Shown here piece by piece: positions 53,704-64,000 of a stretch of DNA of 64,000 bases. This stretch comes from Harmonia axyridis. Taxonomy: Eukaryota; Arthropoda; Insecta; Coleoptera; Coccinellidae. The stretch covers positions 5,890,001 to 5,954,000 of the forward strand of contig NC_059503.1 of assembly GCF_914767665.1 (NCBI RefSeq), given 5' to 3'. Positions within the stretch are counted from its first letter, which is position 1, and every line of letters begins with the position of its first letter. The notes below the pieces were generated by a model, which made no database searches, had not been told where the DNA came from, and saw only the letters and a program-made list of their open reading frames with translations. A program made the position numbers and the translations under genes.

Positions 53704-55894
53704 TTTGAAGGGGTGTAGGTTGCCTCAAGGGTGCTAGTGGAAGTATCGCACCCTTGAGAGGATGAATATTCATTTTTCAACGTTCTACTCTTTCAAAATT
53801 GAGGAAGCTTTTCTGTTAGCGAATGTATAGATGAGTTGAAGGATATACGCCCCTATGGTGTTTTTCTTCTGACCACGTTTTAAAATTTGCACAGTTTTAT
53901 GTATTTGTATTGAATTGTATTTTTAAAGGATACGGTTAAAAAATCATTGAGAATCCAATCGTGCATTATGTACGTTCAAAATTTCTGTTGCCATAATTTT
54001 CTGAACAGGAACGGAGTTTGAGTTTTATTTATTATTTAGGTATCCCATTTAATTCGTTCATTCAAGTGTGTTTTTATAATGAATGAGAATATCAAACAAA
54101 GGATCTGTCTTGAATTTTGCATTGAATATAAATTTTGATGTTGCTAAATACCAAATTCTCCTTGTTTTCTTAATGAGAAACTCTAACAATTGAGTGTTTA
54201 CGATTCAATTCATGTCATGTCTTTATCGAATGCATCAAAATGTCCATCCAATAGATTATGAATTAATCTAATATTCCATTGTTTCTGATTTTCTGAATAT
54301 TTCTTCCTCTACATTTCAATATCCTTTTTTTCTTTACATTTTACTCTTTATAAATTTTAGTTGAATACTGAAAAGTTGAAGAACCGAATATGTTTTCTCT
54401 TGCTACGGAAAATTGTAGAAATTATTCCTGATTTTTCCGGTATATTTACCATTTTAATTATTGATTTTTATTCGCACAGTTCTCCAATGAGAACATGGTA
54501 TGTTTAGTACGACTATTCGATGATATTCTGAAATCTGACTTATTGAAATAACTGTCAATGAACTTTGAATTTTTCATAGATATTGAGAAAACCATTTTGG
54601 TTATAGAGCTCAATCAATAAATACAATTCACAGACAAAGAGAAAAATGGAGAATTTTGTGATATATCGTGATGTGTTCTGAAAAATTGATACACCTTGGC
54701 AATAAATGTTTAAGAGATATTGAAACAATAAGGAATAAGGCTTTAACTGAAAGTGTCCTCCGAGGAACAAAAATGTCCTATATAGACCTATTTATTGCTA
54801 CCCACCTTCTATGACAGCGCGTTTCCCTGTGGTAGTCCCTGATGACCTAGATTGGTACCAGAACATTTTCAAGATCGAATTAATCCTTGAATTCAACATA
54901 TGTTATTATAAATTCTTTCAGATGAATTCCCCCAGCTGCCTTTTGATGAAAAACCATCATGGCAGTACAAAATTGAATTCAATTTCCAGCTACACGTCCA
55001 ACCAAATGAATAATCGATGAAAAACAAAGGGTCCAAATTTAATATTCTTGCACGTTTGTCGATTCAATTACAAAACGAAAAACGTTAAACCGAATTTCTC
55101 GTTAGAGGCTTTCGACATAACCGAAATGGAAATTTCGTAATTTCAGTGGTCTGTCATTACTTTTCGTCGTCACCAATTATTAGTTTCTGCCATGCACGCG
55201 TTGAAAAAATTCAATTAGAAGAGGGGATATAGTAACAGAGTCATCAGTATTGGCATTTGTGCAGGTATTGAAATTTGAGAATATCAGACTAATTATACAG
55301 AGTGAGTTTTAGGTGGAAAATTCATCAATTTACAAAATGAAGAATAATTTATTGGAGACATAGACTTCTATGTGCTTAGTTAGCGAAAAACATTACTACA
55401 ATATTAGAAACAAAAATTATTTAAGGAGAACATGTGTCTGTCTGAATTCCTCAATTTATCATAGTATCGATGTCTTCAATTATGTATAGTATATTCAAAG
55501 TAATTTGAACTAAAGTCCATATATGAAGTGGATACCGCTATCCGCTAAATTTGAAAAGTTTATTTGAAAGTATTGTTAGGTAATGAATTCACTGATCCCA
55601 AAACAATTTCTGAAATTTTGGACAACTTTGTATAATCGTAATATTCTGGCTTCCTCCTGACGTTGGATATACTATACCTGTTGAAATAGTCTTCAACAGA
55701 AGAATCAAGAAAATGTGTCATAAACTCAAAGAGTACCTTAAACTTCAAAAATGTATTTTGAATTGTTGTTTTATTTTTGTTGAAAAAAAAATATTGTTGT
55801 TTGAAATCTATTATATGACCTTTGTCTCTGATACCAACAGATTCTGCTGTTTGGGAGAAGGGATTGAATGAATAAATAAATACTATCAGAGAAC
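53704..55894. other. AT-rich sequence with no recognised gene
   Basis: Only short open frames without family features. No clear repeat. Confidence 0.45.
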
Positions 55895-56045
55895 CTTTCC
55901 AGTGACGTGATGATAAAGAAAATTAGCATAAAAAAGCCATCATTACGATACAAAGTAGAAAAGAAGATTGGGAAAGTGAATCCACAATTCCAGGTCTCAA
56001 AAAGAATACCATCAAATGGTACACAGATGGTTCCAAAACCACGAC
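55895..56045 (+). pseudogene. Non-LTR fragment related to 494-780
   Basis: GAACCTTTCCAGTGACG and AAGAATACCATCAAATGGTA then CACAGATGGTTCCAAAAC match the remnant near 480-770, including the RNase H start WYTDGSKT. It has the Thr seen in active relatives where the other copy has Ile. It ends abruptly at about 56045. Confidence 0.65.
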
Positions 56046-56099
56046 ACAAAATTCCGACTAGCTGAACTAAACAGAAAACAAGACCGCATAAAAAAAAGG

Positions 56100-56506
56100 T
56101 CGAAACATCCACCCCCCTCCGAGCTTGTCATACGATAAATCTCCATCCGGCCAACAGCCTGTCTGCCAGTTAAATGTTTATACCTCGTGTAATGCCTCCT
56201 CTACCCACCCCCGGAAAGCCATCAGAACGAAACCCTTAATATTTTATGACCCGACGCACCTTCCTGCTGAAACGCTTTTGATGTAGACGGAACCAGACAC
56301 CTGGAGTCTTCCGGTGCCCCGCACCGCAGAGGACGTGCACGGTCCGGATCATTTATTCAACGTTTCCCCAAACCCGGTTCGATGCACCCGAAAATCCCGA
56401 AATTGAAAGTTGGCGATTGGAACGTCTCCCGGTTAAATCACGAATAAATTTCGCGCGGCTATTCTTTCCGGTCACGATTGAGCCTGCGAATCCGCTCGTG
56501 TGGCCT
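56100..56506. other. GC-rich island, no gene recognised
   Basis: GC-rich sequence without long open frames precedes the 46-bp tandem repeat. A host regulatory role is possible but unproven. Confidence 0.35.
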
Positions 56507-56640
56507 CGATAAATATTCACGTGGGTGGCGGACTTTAGATTTGGGGTAGCGTCGATAAATATTCCCGTGTGTGGAGGGCTTTAGATTTAGGGTGGCGTCG
56601 ATAAATATTCACGTGTGTGGGGGACTTTAAATGGAGGTGG
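56507..56640. repeat. Three 46-bp tandem repeats with E-box-like cores
   Basis: CGATAAATATTCACGTG starts units at 56507 and 56599; the middle unit at 56553 has CCCGTG instead of CACGTG. Each unit continues with GGCGGACTTTAGATTTGGGG or a variant. ATAAATA is forkhead-like and CACGTG is a canonical E-box. Confidence 0.75.
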
Positions 56641-57414
56641 TATAATATTGATGCGTGTGATAGACTTTAAACTTTAAATGATGAAGATCTGCACTGAGAA
56701 TAGGGTTCATTATTTGTTCTGATCCCAAAGGGATTTTCTTAAATTTCGACGCAGAAACTGATGAAAATATTCTAAAATGTAAAAATCCAATACTATTTAG
56801 GTAGGTATGATGGTAAATCATTCTTGAAAGCTGCAATAACCAAACTTTTGTCTAAGAAGTTTGGTACCGAGTCTAAAGAGAATTCGAGTTGTTTCAAGTC
56901 ATTATCATCTCAGCAGTAATAATAGTTTTCCTCAATTTTGCCATTTTTAGCCTACTTGAAAGTCGAGTAAATTGCAACTATCAATTTTTGTACCAAAATT
57001 TATGAAAATGAATAATAATGTTCGAAAAGGCTATGCACGGCGATTGAACCATTTTTTTTTTAATAATTAAGGAGATTGTGAACCAAACAATGAAGTGAAT
57101 GGGTTAAAAATTATCACTAAAAATTTCCAGATTTCACAATAGTGTTTCTCACGAAATTTTAAACTTCAAGAAACAAAAGCTTCAGATAAATATATTGTTT
57201 GAACAGCTTTGACAGCAAATATAATTAAATACCACCTTCCAAAAGAGATAAGGATGATCATTTCATGAAATCCAATAGATAAATTCGAATAAATACTGAA
57301 TAACCCTCATAATTATTACAAAATGGCAAGAGTGCATTCGCCATTTTGCGTTTTATATTCTCGTACGTTTTAGTTACACTTCGAACCTCGGTATAGGCCG
57401 TAATTTAAACTTTG
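56641..57414. other. AT-rich sequence with no recognised gene
   Basis: No supported feature. Confidence 0.4.
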
Positions 57415-57422
57415 GTGTAAGT

Positions 57423-58001
57423 CTCAGAATAATAAAGATAGATAGAGGGAGCATATGTAATTTTTTGTGAGCAAATTTTGTCCCCAACATGAACTATCAA
57501 ATTTGACATGAAGCGCGCGGAAATGAAAACATATCAGTGATTCGATATCTCACCCAATTCAAGCGTTTCTCTACGAAGAATGCCCTTCTCATGTTCCACT
57601 GTGAATCAACGTTTCATATTAACCCAAAATATATTGAAATAAATACCCAAATATATCAGAAATTCAGAAAACAAACCTCAAGCGCGCCAAACGACGTGAA
57701 ACAACCGAAGACACTAGGAGAGCAAATGTTGCCAAACCTTGGATTTCAGCAGGAAGTTACAGAAAATGACAAATATTCCTTTTATTATAAATTCAACAAT
57801 TAGGAAAAATATCCAATTAAAAATATTTGAATTTAGATATTTAATCGGGAATCACTCAAATAAATATATTTCATTCAATATAATATCCGTTCATAATGAT
57901 ATAGTAAAATTGTGGATTTGATAATATATCACAATCCGACAACGTAATCTAACCATCTAAAAATTGCGTATACTCCCTCTTTCTATGTTTGTTACTCTAT
58001 G
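57423..58001. mobile_element. P-like MITE, copy 5
   Basis: Left end CTCAGAATAATAAAGATAGA; right end is the inverse of CATAGAGTAACAAACATAGA. Target duplication GTGTAAGT / GTATAAGT (57415-57422 and 58002-58009, 7 of 8). The inner sequence is the same as copies 2 and 4 with scattered changes. The zinc-finger-like stub on the minus strand is more mutated here (CGTAGAGAAACGCTTGAATT). Confidence 0.72.
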
Positions 58002-58204
58002 GTATAAGTCAAGCTGTGAACTACGGTATAAGTCATACTCTGAACTCTGGTATAAGACATACTTTGAACTTCGGTTAAAACTAAAAGAATCTTTTAAATT
58101 TAGATACATAATTGCAAGTTATATTTTCAAGTTCGATATAAGTTATACTTTAAACTCCAGTACGAATCATACCGATGGATGAAATGTATCTATTCCCACA
58201 TCAC

Positions 58205-58339
58205 CTTCGTATACACCAACCTCCCGTCAGTGTCAACACCAAACTCGAACATATCTGTGAAACTTTCGTCGTTAAATCTGCCATCCATTCGACCGGAAAC
58301 CGATTCTACTGCATGTAATCCATTCTCGAAGTGCCCAAA
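58205..58339 (-). CDS. Possible internal exon of an unidentified host gene
   Basis: On the minus strand a 135-base, 45-codon block reads FGHFENGLHAVESVSGRMDG and then RFNDESFTDMFEFGVDTDGR and LVYTK. It is bounded by a plausible acceptor (GCTGCACGCAG) and donor (AAG followed by GTGATG). Composition is protein-like and unlike the surrounding AT-rich DNA, and the length is a multiple of three. I do not recognise the protein, and the acceptor has a poor pyrimidine tract. No other exon of this gene is visible in the window. Confidence 0.4.
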
Positions 58340-58439
58340 CTGCGTGCAGCAACGACATTGAGACATTTGTCGCGTCCTCATTCGCAAACAGCTAGACAAA
58401 GTTATCGGACAAACATTTCTATTATACCGTGACGACACG

Positions 58440-59086
58440 CTATAATGCAGGATCTACGCAAACCTCCTCTTTGTTCTATGTGCCAGAAGGGATGAGAGGG
58501 GAACCGCTGTGTCGTCTGCCTTAATGTTCGGTAATACCTTTTGTTAATACGGGGTTGGAGGTCTCTTATGCACTGGGGAGAGATGGAGGTTGGTAATCCT
58601 TGTTTTGATACGATGTCTTCGTATTACGTGTATGGCGTCGGAGGCTGTAGATGCTAGATAATAGTGTACAGGATGGGCAAATTTCGATGTTTTAGCACTA
58701 CGACTAAAAAAAAAACTAAAAATAGCACAGAAATCTAGTGTTCCCATTTGAAAAAACATAACTTTGGGTCATAGCTTCGAAATTGAAAACTCTTTTGGAA
58801 AGACGAGCACGCCACTGGATTTTACGTAAAAAAGTGCCTGTATGATGCTTTTATTTCAGAGCTCTATCATCAGAGATATAAATGCTTTTCGATATCGTCA
58901 TTTTTCCAATTTTCGCTAATTACTCGAAAACAAAAGAAGGTGACCAAAAATGAATACTACCCTTGTTAGTTTCTCAGAAAAAGAGACAAAAAAGTGGGTG
59001 TCAGATTTTGTCTATCTACTCTGGTTCAAAAGTTGTGCTAAAACATCGAAATTTGCCCACCCTGTCCAGGGTTTCTCTGTGTATAT
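58440..59086. other. Non-coding sequence, nothing recognised
   Basis: CATCGAAATTTGCCCACCCTG at 59043 has an inverted partner at 58672-58692 (CAGGATGGGCAAATTTCGATG), so 58665-59065 may be a small fold-back element of about 400 bases. Confidence 0.4.
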
Positions 59087-59838
59087 ACAACTTTGCTTCT
59101 GCCGTTTTTTTTTTCTCCGAAATTCGAGGTTTTATTGTGAAAAACTGGTTATCCATTCATGATTCAAAGTATTAACCATCGCTGCCCACTACTTTTTCGT
59201 CTCCAGTCACAATTCGATGCAGAAATCACTTCTGTCTTTGCCTTGCAAGAAGCTTTTCAATAGCAAACAACCGCCGTTCAACATCTCTCGGGTTCAAACC
59301 GTACGGCATCCAATTTCCTTGTTTCTGGATCATTCCTATAACTCTCAGGCGTTTTGGAATGTCTTGTTGTATCACTCCCAAAGATCCCATCAATCCTTGT
59401 TGCGTTTGACACAAGTTTTTATCAAGTAATGCCTTCAATTCTGCATCTTAGAAAACCTTGTCTCTCCTACCGCCATGCTGGTCTTTGACGTCAAAATCAT
59501 CGTTCTTGAAGCGTTAAAACCACTTTTGGTTTTCTCTTCTACTGATAGCGGCCTCACCATATGTATTTGAGAGCATTCGATGAGCCTCAGCCTCAGATTT
59601 CTTCATATCAAATCAGAAAATTAAAACCTCCCGCAAATGACGAGAATTTGGCTCGTAAGCTGTCACGTGTAATCGAGAATGACTTTATGATGCAGACACA
59701 AATCGACTAATATTTCGATGGCGTTATGTTAATAAATACCTGAGCTAATTGTATCACATCTACGATCTATTTATTTCGACTATCACTTACCGCTACAGCC
59801 ATCTATTGCAAAACGGCGTTAGCAAAGTTGTATACCTT
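59087..59838 (-). mobile_element. Mos1-like mariner, copy C, internally deleted
   Basis: Both inverted ends remain: TACAACTTTGCTTCTGCCGT on the left and, reversed, TACAACTTTGCTAACGCCGT on the right. Most of the catalytic region is gone: CCCACTACTTT joins directly to TTCGTCTCCAGTCACAATTC near 59190. Remaining minus-strand frames encode QTQQGLMGSLGVIQQDIPKR and GNWMPYGLNPRDVERRL. It is a deletion derivative. Confidence 0.8.
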
Positions 59839-59884
59839 ATAACCGATTCCTAAAATCATTAATAATACTTTTTCGAGTCAACAT

Positions 59885-60230
59885 AGCGACACAAGTGGAT
59901 AGTGGTGCTTTCGCCATTTGGTATAATACATAAAAAGAACAATTGCGGGGTTCGATTACAGCACGTCGTTATCTGAAACTTCATTGTCATAAAATACACG
60001 CAGCTTTCACTGGAAGACCTTGAAGACGTTATAATACTCCTTCATTCAGCCAATTCTCTCTTCGAAATGATTATAAACACATCCTCGTTTCAATGTCTCA
60101 TTTTGATCAATTCAGTACCGGTGCATTCACCATTTTGCAATCGAAGATTACATAATTACATTTCGATACGTCTTCATTTGAAACTACATCGGTTTTTGAC
60201 TGAACAAATGCAGCATATCCTAATGCTTAT
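59885..60230. repeat. Diverged repeat, related to 61945-62320
   Basis: CGACACAAGTGGATAGTGG, TTACAGCACGTCGTTATCTG, TGTCATAAAATACACGCAGC and CACTGGAAGACCTT occur in the same order as in the second region, with moderate similarity. Function unknown. Confidence 0.5.
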
Positions 60231-60239
60231 TGTACTTCT

Positions 60240-60672
60240 CAAATATTTCATCATCTCGAAAAAACGCCTAAGATGAATAGAATCAAAGAATATTAATAAT
60301 AAGGCGTTTTATTGCGAAGGACTCTGCAAAACCAGGATTCAATAGTGTAACATTTAAAAGGAAATTTCATCGCGAAAAAACGCCTAAGATATCAATGCCG
60401 AGTCATAGAATATAAATAATAAGGCGTTTAATTGCGACTAACACTGTAAGACTGTGATTGAATTACCTCCAGGCGGAAATTCGTCGCACAAAAACACCTT
60501 AACATTCTAGGTTGTCATAGAGTATGATTAGTCATAAAATGCAAACAAATAAGTGTTTTTTTGCGACGACCTTTGCAGTTTGATGTGACATCACGAATAT
60601 GTAGACTTTTTCGCATTCATTTATCCGTCATATAATGAATTAACAAGTTGGTATATCAGACGAGAATAGTTC
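60240..60672. repeat. Four-module double-hairpin repeat, copy 8, with an extra half unit
   Basis: A partial unit at 60255-60345 (CGAAAAAACGCCTAAG and AAGGCGTTTTATTGCGAAGG) is followed by a full one: ATTTCATCGCGAAAAAACGC (60365), AAGGCGTTTAATTGCGACTA (60421), AATTCGTCGCACAAAAACAC (60478) and TAAGTGTTTTTTTGCGACGA (60549). The right flank reaches GATCGCTCTGTCATTTC and CACTGGGACCTAGATAC. Confidence 0.72.
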
Positions 60673-60739
60673 TCCGCAAAGATCGCTCTGTCATTTCAGG
60701 ATAATATGCCAGGAATGATGCCAAAGTTCGACTCACTGG

Positions 60740-61512
60740 GACCTAGATACATTTCGAATCTCACTTCCCCTCAATTTCATTCGAACCACTATATAAATTC
60801 TCACCTTTAACCGGTTACACCAACCCCTCAAAATTGAATTCGGTAGACAAGGGTTCTACAATATCATCGAAAATTTCCACCTCCGAGAAAAGAAGCTCAT
60901 CTTCAATACATCGAATACCTCTCCTCCTAATTCAATTTCAAAGGTTTATTTTATAACGTAAACGTTGAAAATGATATGATGATCGCAATATCGTAGTTTT
61001 CTACCAAAAAGACCTCCGTTTCTGTTTCTGAGTCTAACACAATAGAAATAGCATTCTATAAGATCCCATTCCGATGCATACCCTACACACAACCACTTCC
61101 AAAATGCCAGCTACGTGATCCCAACAATGTAAACAAAGTTTAAGAGAACAAAGGCGCTTTTCAAACGGAGCAACTTGCTCTGTTATCAATACCAACAACT
61201 GAACATTGTGAGCGACCACAACATTGTGTACGTAACAATGTTTTATTTCTTGTCAGTTTGGAATATCTGGCGATATCGAATGTTTCTTAATGCAACGAGT
61301 AAATATAATTGGAGTTTATGGAAATGAAAGAGAATCAACAGCAATGTCGGCAGGTCTTTCTTTGAAGTGAAATCCTATTCAGAATGAAAAATATGTCTGA
61401 GACGTTAACTTTATAGAATACATAGACGTACCTACAGGGTTTTCCGATAAGATGTTTTATTTCTAATAGCCTTCTATCAGAACAAATACTACGTTTAACA
61501 TTTGATAATTCA
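60740..61512. other. Non-coding sequence, nothing recognised
   Basis: No supported feature. Confidence 0.4.
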
Positions 61513-61674
61513 AGGCTTGACTTGATACTCAAGCTAGTTTACTTGAGTTTAACTTGAAATCAACTCAAGTTAAAGTCAAGCAGTAGTTTTCCAATGTCAA
61601 GTCAAGTATTTATTTATCAAGTACATCACTTGAGTTGATTTCAAGTCAAGTAACTTCAATAACAAGTCAAGCCG
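61513..61674. repeat. CTTGACTTGA palindromic repeat, copy 2
   Basis: GGCTTGACTTGATACTCAAG on the left is mirrored by AACAAGTCAAGCC on the right, and the interior is dense in CAAGT and ACTTG words in both orientations. It has the same outer motif as 40076-40206 but a different interior. Confidence 0.7.
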
Positions 61675-61944
61675 TAAATCCATATTTGAAAAGTAAAAAC
61701 TATTTCAATATTATAGGCACATTTATGTTCTAACGAAAAAAAAATTCAAGTTTAATTGTAACCCAGAATTCTAGAATAGTTTCTTCACCATCCTGATAAC
61801 AAAAGGATCACAGTGAAATGGTATGACTCCAGGAGTTTCTAGAAACGAAACTTTTCCCGAATGGATTCGTATTGAAGAAGATTTCAACTGTTTTCTAGTG
61901 ACAGCCTTGCGTATGTCGTACTGATAGTGTGAATAATGGCTATC

Positions 61945-62320
61945 ATAAGACACACGCGGCTATTACTGGAAGACCTTATCGACTTCATCAATTCAACGTC
62001 TCGACACAAGTGGACATTTGAGAAATCGGATACTGGCACCTTCACCATTTTGTACTCACCGAAGATAACTTGCAGGTTTCAATAACAGCACATCCTTATC
62101 TGGAACTAATTGTCATAACACACACGAAACCTTAGTGAGAGTAATTATCCTTTATTTGGCCATTTCACTCTTCAAAACGAAGTTTAACACATCTTTGTTT
62201 GAACGTTCAAATGGGTCAATTAGATACCAGCGCATTCACCATTTTGTACTTGAAGTCTATCATATACATGCATTTTGGTCTGAAAAAAAGGCAGTTTCTG
62301 ACTGAAAAATAGGGTAATAG
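61945..62320. repeat. Diverged repeat, related to 59885-60230
   Basis: CTCGACACAAGTGGACATTT, ATAACAGCACATCCTTATCT, ACTGGAAGACCTTATCG and GCGCATTCACCATTTTGTAC recur from the first region. Some phrases (CACCATTTTGTACT) occur twice within it, suggesting an old internal repeat of about 190 bases. Confidence 0.5.
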
Positions 62321-63126
62321 CATTTTAAAAGGAACTTTCGAATGGGCAAATAAAGGATGTATTTTATTTCCATTGTAACGAAATGGTTAACCATTGTTTA
62401 CCTGCTCGCAAATGAAAATTTTAGGTTAACAAACATGCATTGAACAAATCCAGTTTACATTCTAAGAACTGAACTTCAATGAAATGTGAACTTTCCATCA
62501 ATACACCAATAACAATAGTGGAAATGCCTCAGCTTGTCCCAACCACCAATAAACGATCAAACGTTCTACCTTCACGAATGAACAAGAATTCTCATCATTA
62601 CCCAACTTCATTGATTGAATTTACCGCTTCCTCCAACCCATAAACCAAGAAAACACGTTCCCCAAACGCAGAAAAAGACCGGAGTTACCTCCAAATTATC
62701 TCAGCACTGCGGTATAAAACTTGGAATTTATTTGAGACTCAAAAAGGTTAAACTAATCTGTGAAAGAGGAGTGTCAGTCCGGTTTACCATCAAACCGTAA
62801 AAACTGAATATACGAGTTCTCCCAGCCTTCTAAAACGCATTTCACACTTGAAGCGGAAAGAGAATTTTTATTTTTATTTTTATGGACGTTCGTTAATGCA
62901 AACCTTTTACGAGCTGTAAACAACTAGTAAAAGTGAGTTGGAGGTGATCTGCTCTTCAAAAGTGGATGTTGGTGTTTTTCTTGATTCATTTCTAAAGGAA
63001 GCGTTTGAATTTATATTCAAGAAAATATTCCAGAGCTTGAAATCTTAGAGAATCTTCAAACTTCAACTTCGAACATCCATAAAACACTGACATATTCGTT
63101 CCTGGGAAGATTGTAAAACGATAATA
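62321..63126. other. AT-rich sequence with no recognised gene
   Basis: No supported feature. Confidence 0.4.
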
Positions 63127-64000
63127 ACGGGTGTTTTTTTTCGAGGTATATAACTTTAAGTTGGCATTACTGTTCAAGATGGCGACCGATTTAACAGCTG
63201 TCAAGTGATTTATTCTCAGTTTGGTTCGGCAATTCATCATGAATAGAATCAAGCCTGAATACCGCTTGCAAATATTGCAATTTCATTTCGAAAATAATAG
63301 TTCTGTGCGGAATACGTATCGCACACTACGTCCATTTTATTTTGTTTAGCGATGAAGCGCACTTCTGGTTGAATGGCTACGTCAACAAACAATACTGCCG
63401 CATTTGGAGTGAAGCTAATCCTCAAGTGTATGTCGAAACACTGTTACATCCAGAAAAACTGACTGTTTGGTGCGCTTTATGGGCTGGTGGAATCATTGGT
63501 CCGTACTTCTTCAAAAACGATAATGGCCAGAACGTTACAGTCAATGGTAATCGGTATAGAGCCATGATTACTAACTTTTTCATTCCTGAATTGAACAACC
63601 ATGATGTCCAGGAGCTGTGGTTCCAACAAGACGGCGCAACATGTCACACAGCTAGTACCACAATCGATTTATTGAAAGACACGTTTGGTGACCGCCTAAT
63701 TTCACGTTTTACACCTGTGAATTGGCCTCCAAGATCTTGTGATTTAACACCGCTAGACTACTTTCTGTGGGGCTATGTAAAGTCATTAGTCCATGCGGAT
63801 AAGCCACAAACCCTTGACCATTTGGAAGATAACATTCGTCGTGTTATTGCTCATATACGTCCACAAATGTTGGAAAAAGTCATCGAAAATTGGACGTCCA
63901 GATTGGACTACATCCGAGCCAGCCGTGGCGGTCATGCCAGAAATCATATTTAAAATGTAATGCCACAAGATTATCTTGCGGATAAATGAAATTCATGTCA
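63127..64000 (+). mobile_element. DD41D (rosa-type) derivative, copy 6, cut by the window end
   Basis: It starts ACGGGTGTTTTTTTTCGAGG after TA and runs off the window about 60 bases before its expected 3' end. It has the common deletion junction CCATTTTATTTTGTTTAGC. The catalytic frame from 63342 keeps FSDEAHFWLNGYVNK, QQDGATCHTAS and PRSCDLTPLDYFLWG, so all three Asp are intact. A 2-base deletion near 63935 alters only the last residues. The DNA-binding N-terminus is missing. Confidence 0.88.

Overview
This window looks like a stretch of insect nuclear genome, probably intergenic or intronic. The evidence is the AT-rich non-coding background, eukaryotic Tc1/mariner, hAT-like and non-LTR elements, tRNA-derived SINE-like sequences and one short intronless host-type gene. 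I cannot assign an insect order. There are no bacterial operons, no intact tRNA or rRNA genes and no CRISPR. Most recognisable content is transposable elements of several ages, many nested in one another.

Left part (1-14 kb): a decayed jockey/R1-like non-LTR fragment; a mariner tail; an hAT-like element with an 8-bp target duplication; a P-like MITE with an exact 8-bp target duplication that has itself received a tRNA-derived SINE-like insert; an 888-bp palindromic MITE; a 204-bp tRNA-like element with 36-bp perfect inverted ends and an 11-bp target duplication; two opposite-strand DD41D (rosa-type Tc1/mariner) deletion derivatives; and a second P-like MITE.

Middle part (14-40 kb): several copies of a repeat built from four inverted GTCGCAAAAAAACGCC-like modules, one of them split by a P-like MITE; a 57-bp minisatellite; a DD41D copy split by a 5'-truncated non-LTR element with a long open reverse transcriptase; and a complete non-LTR retrotransposon (32285-36955, minus strand) with intact ORF1 and an endonuclease/reverse transcriptase ORF2, inserted in a degenerate tandem array.

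Right part (40-64 kb): an RTE-like reverse transcriptase remnant split cleanly by a DD41D copy; a second palindromic MITE; three decayed mariner copies; a P-like MITE split by another DD41D copy; the only convincing host gene (52607-53623, minus strand, unrecognised 338-aa protein) with a partial tandem duplicate just downstream; a possible host exon near 58.3 kb; and a sixth DD41D copy running off the end.

The main biological theme is non-autonomous transposons. The six DD41D copies all lack the N-terminal DNA-binding region, and most share one deletion junction, so they were probably mobilised in trans. The P-like MITEs carry a degraded zinc-finger stub that resembles the start of a THAP domain. 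Nested insertions give internally consistent target duplications and a relative order of events.
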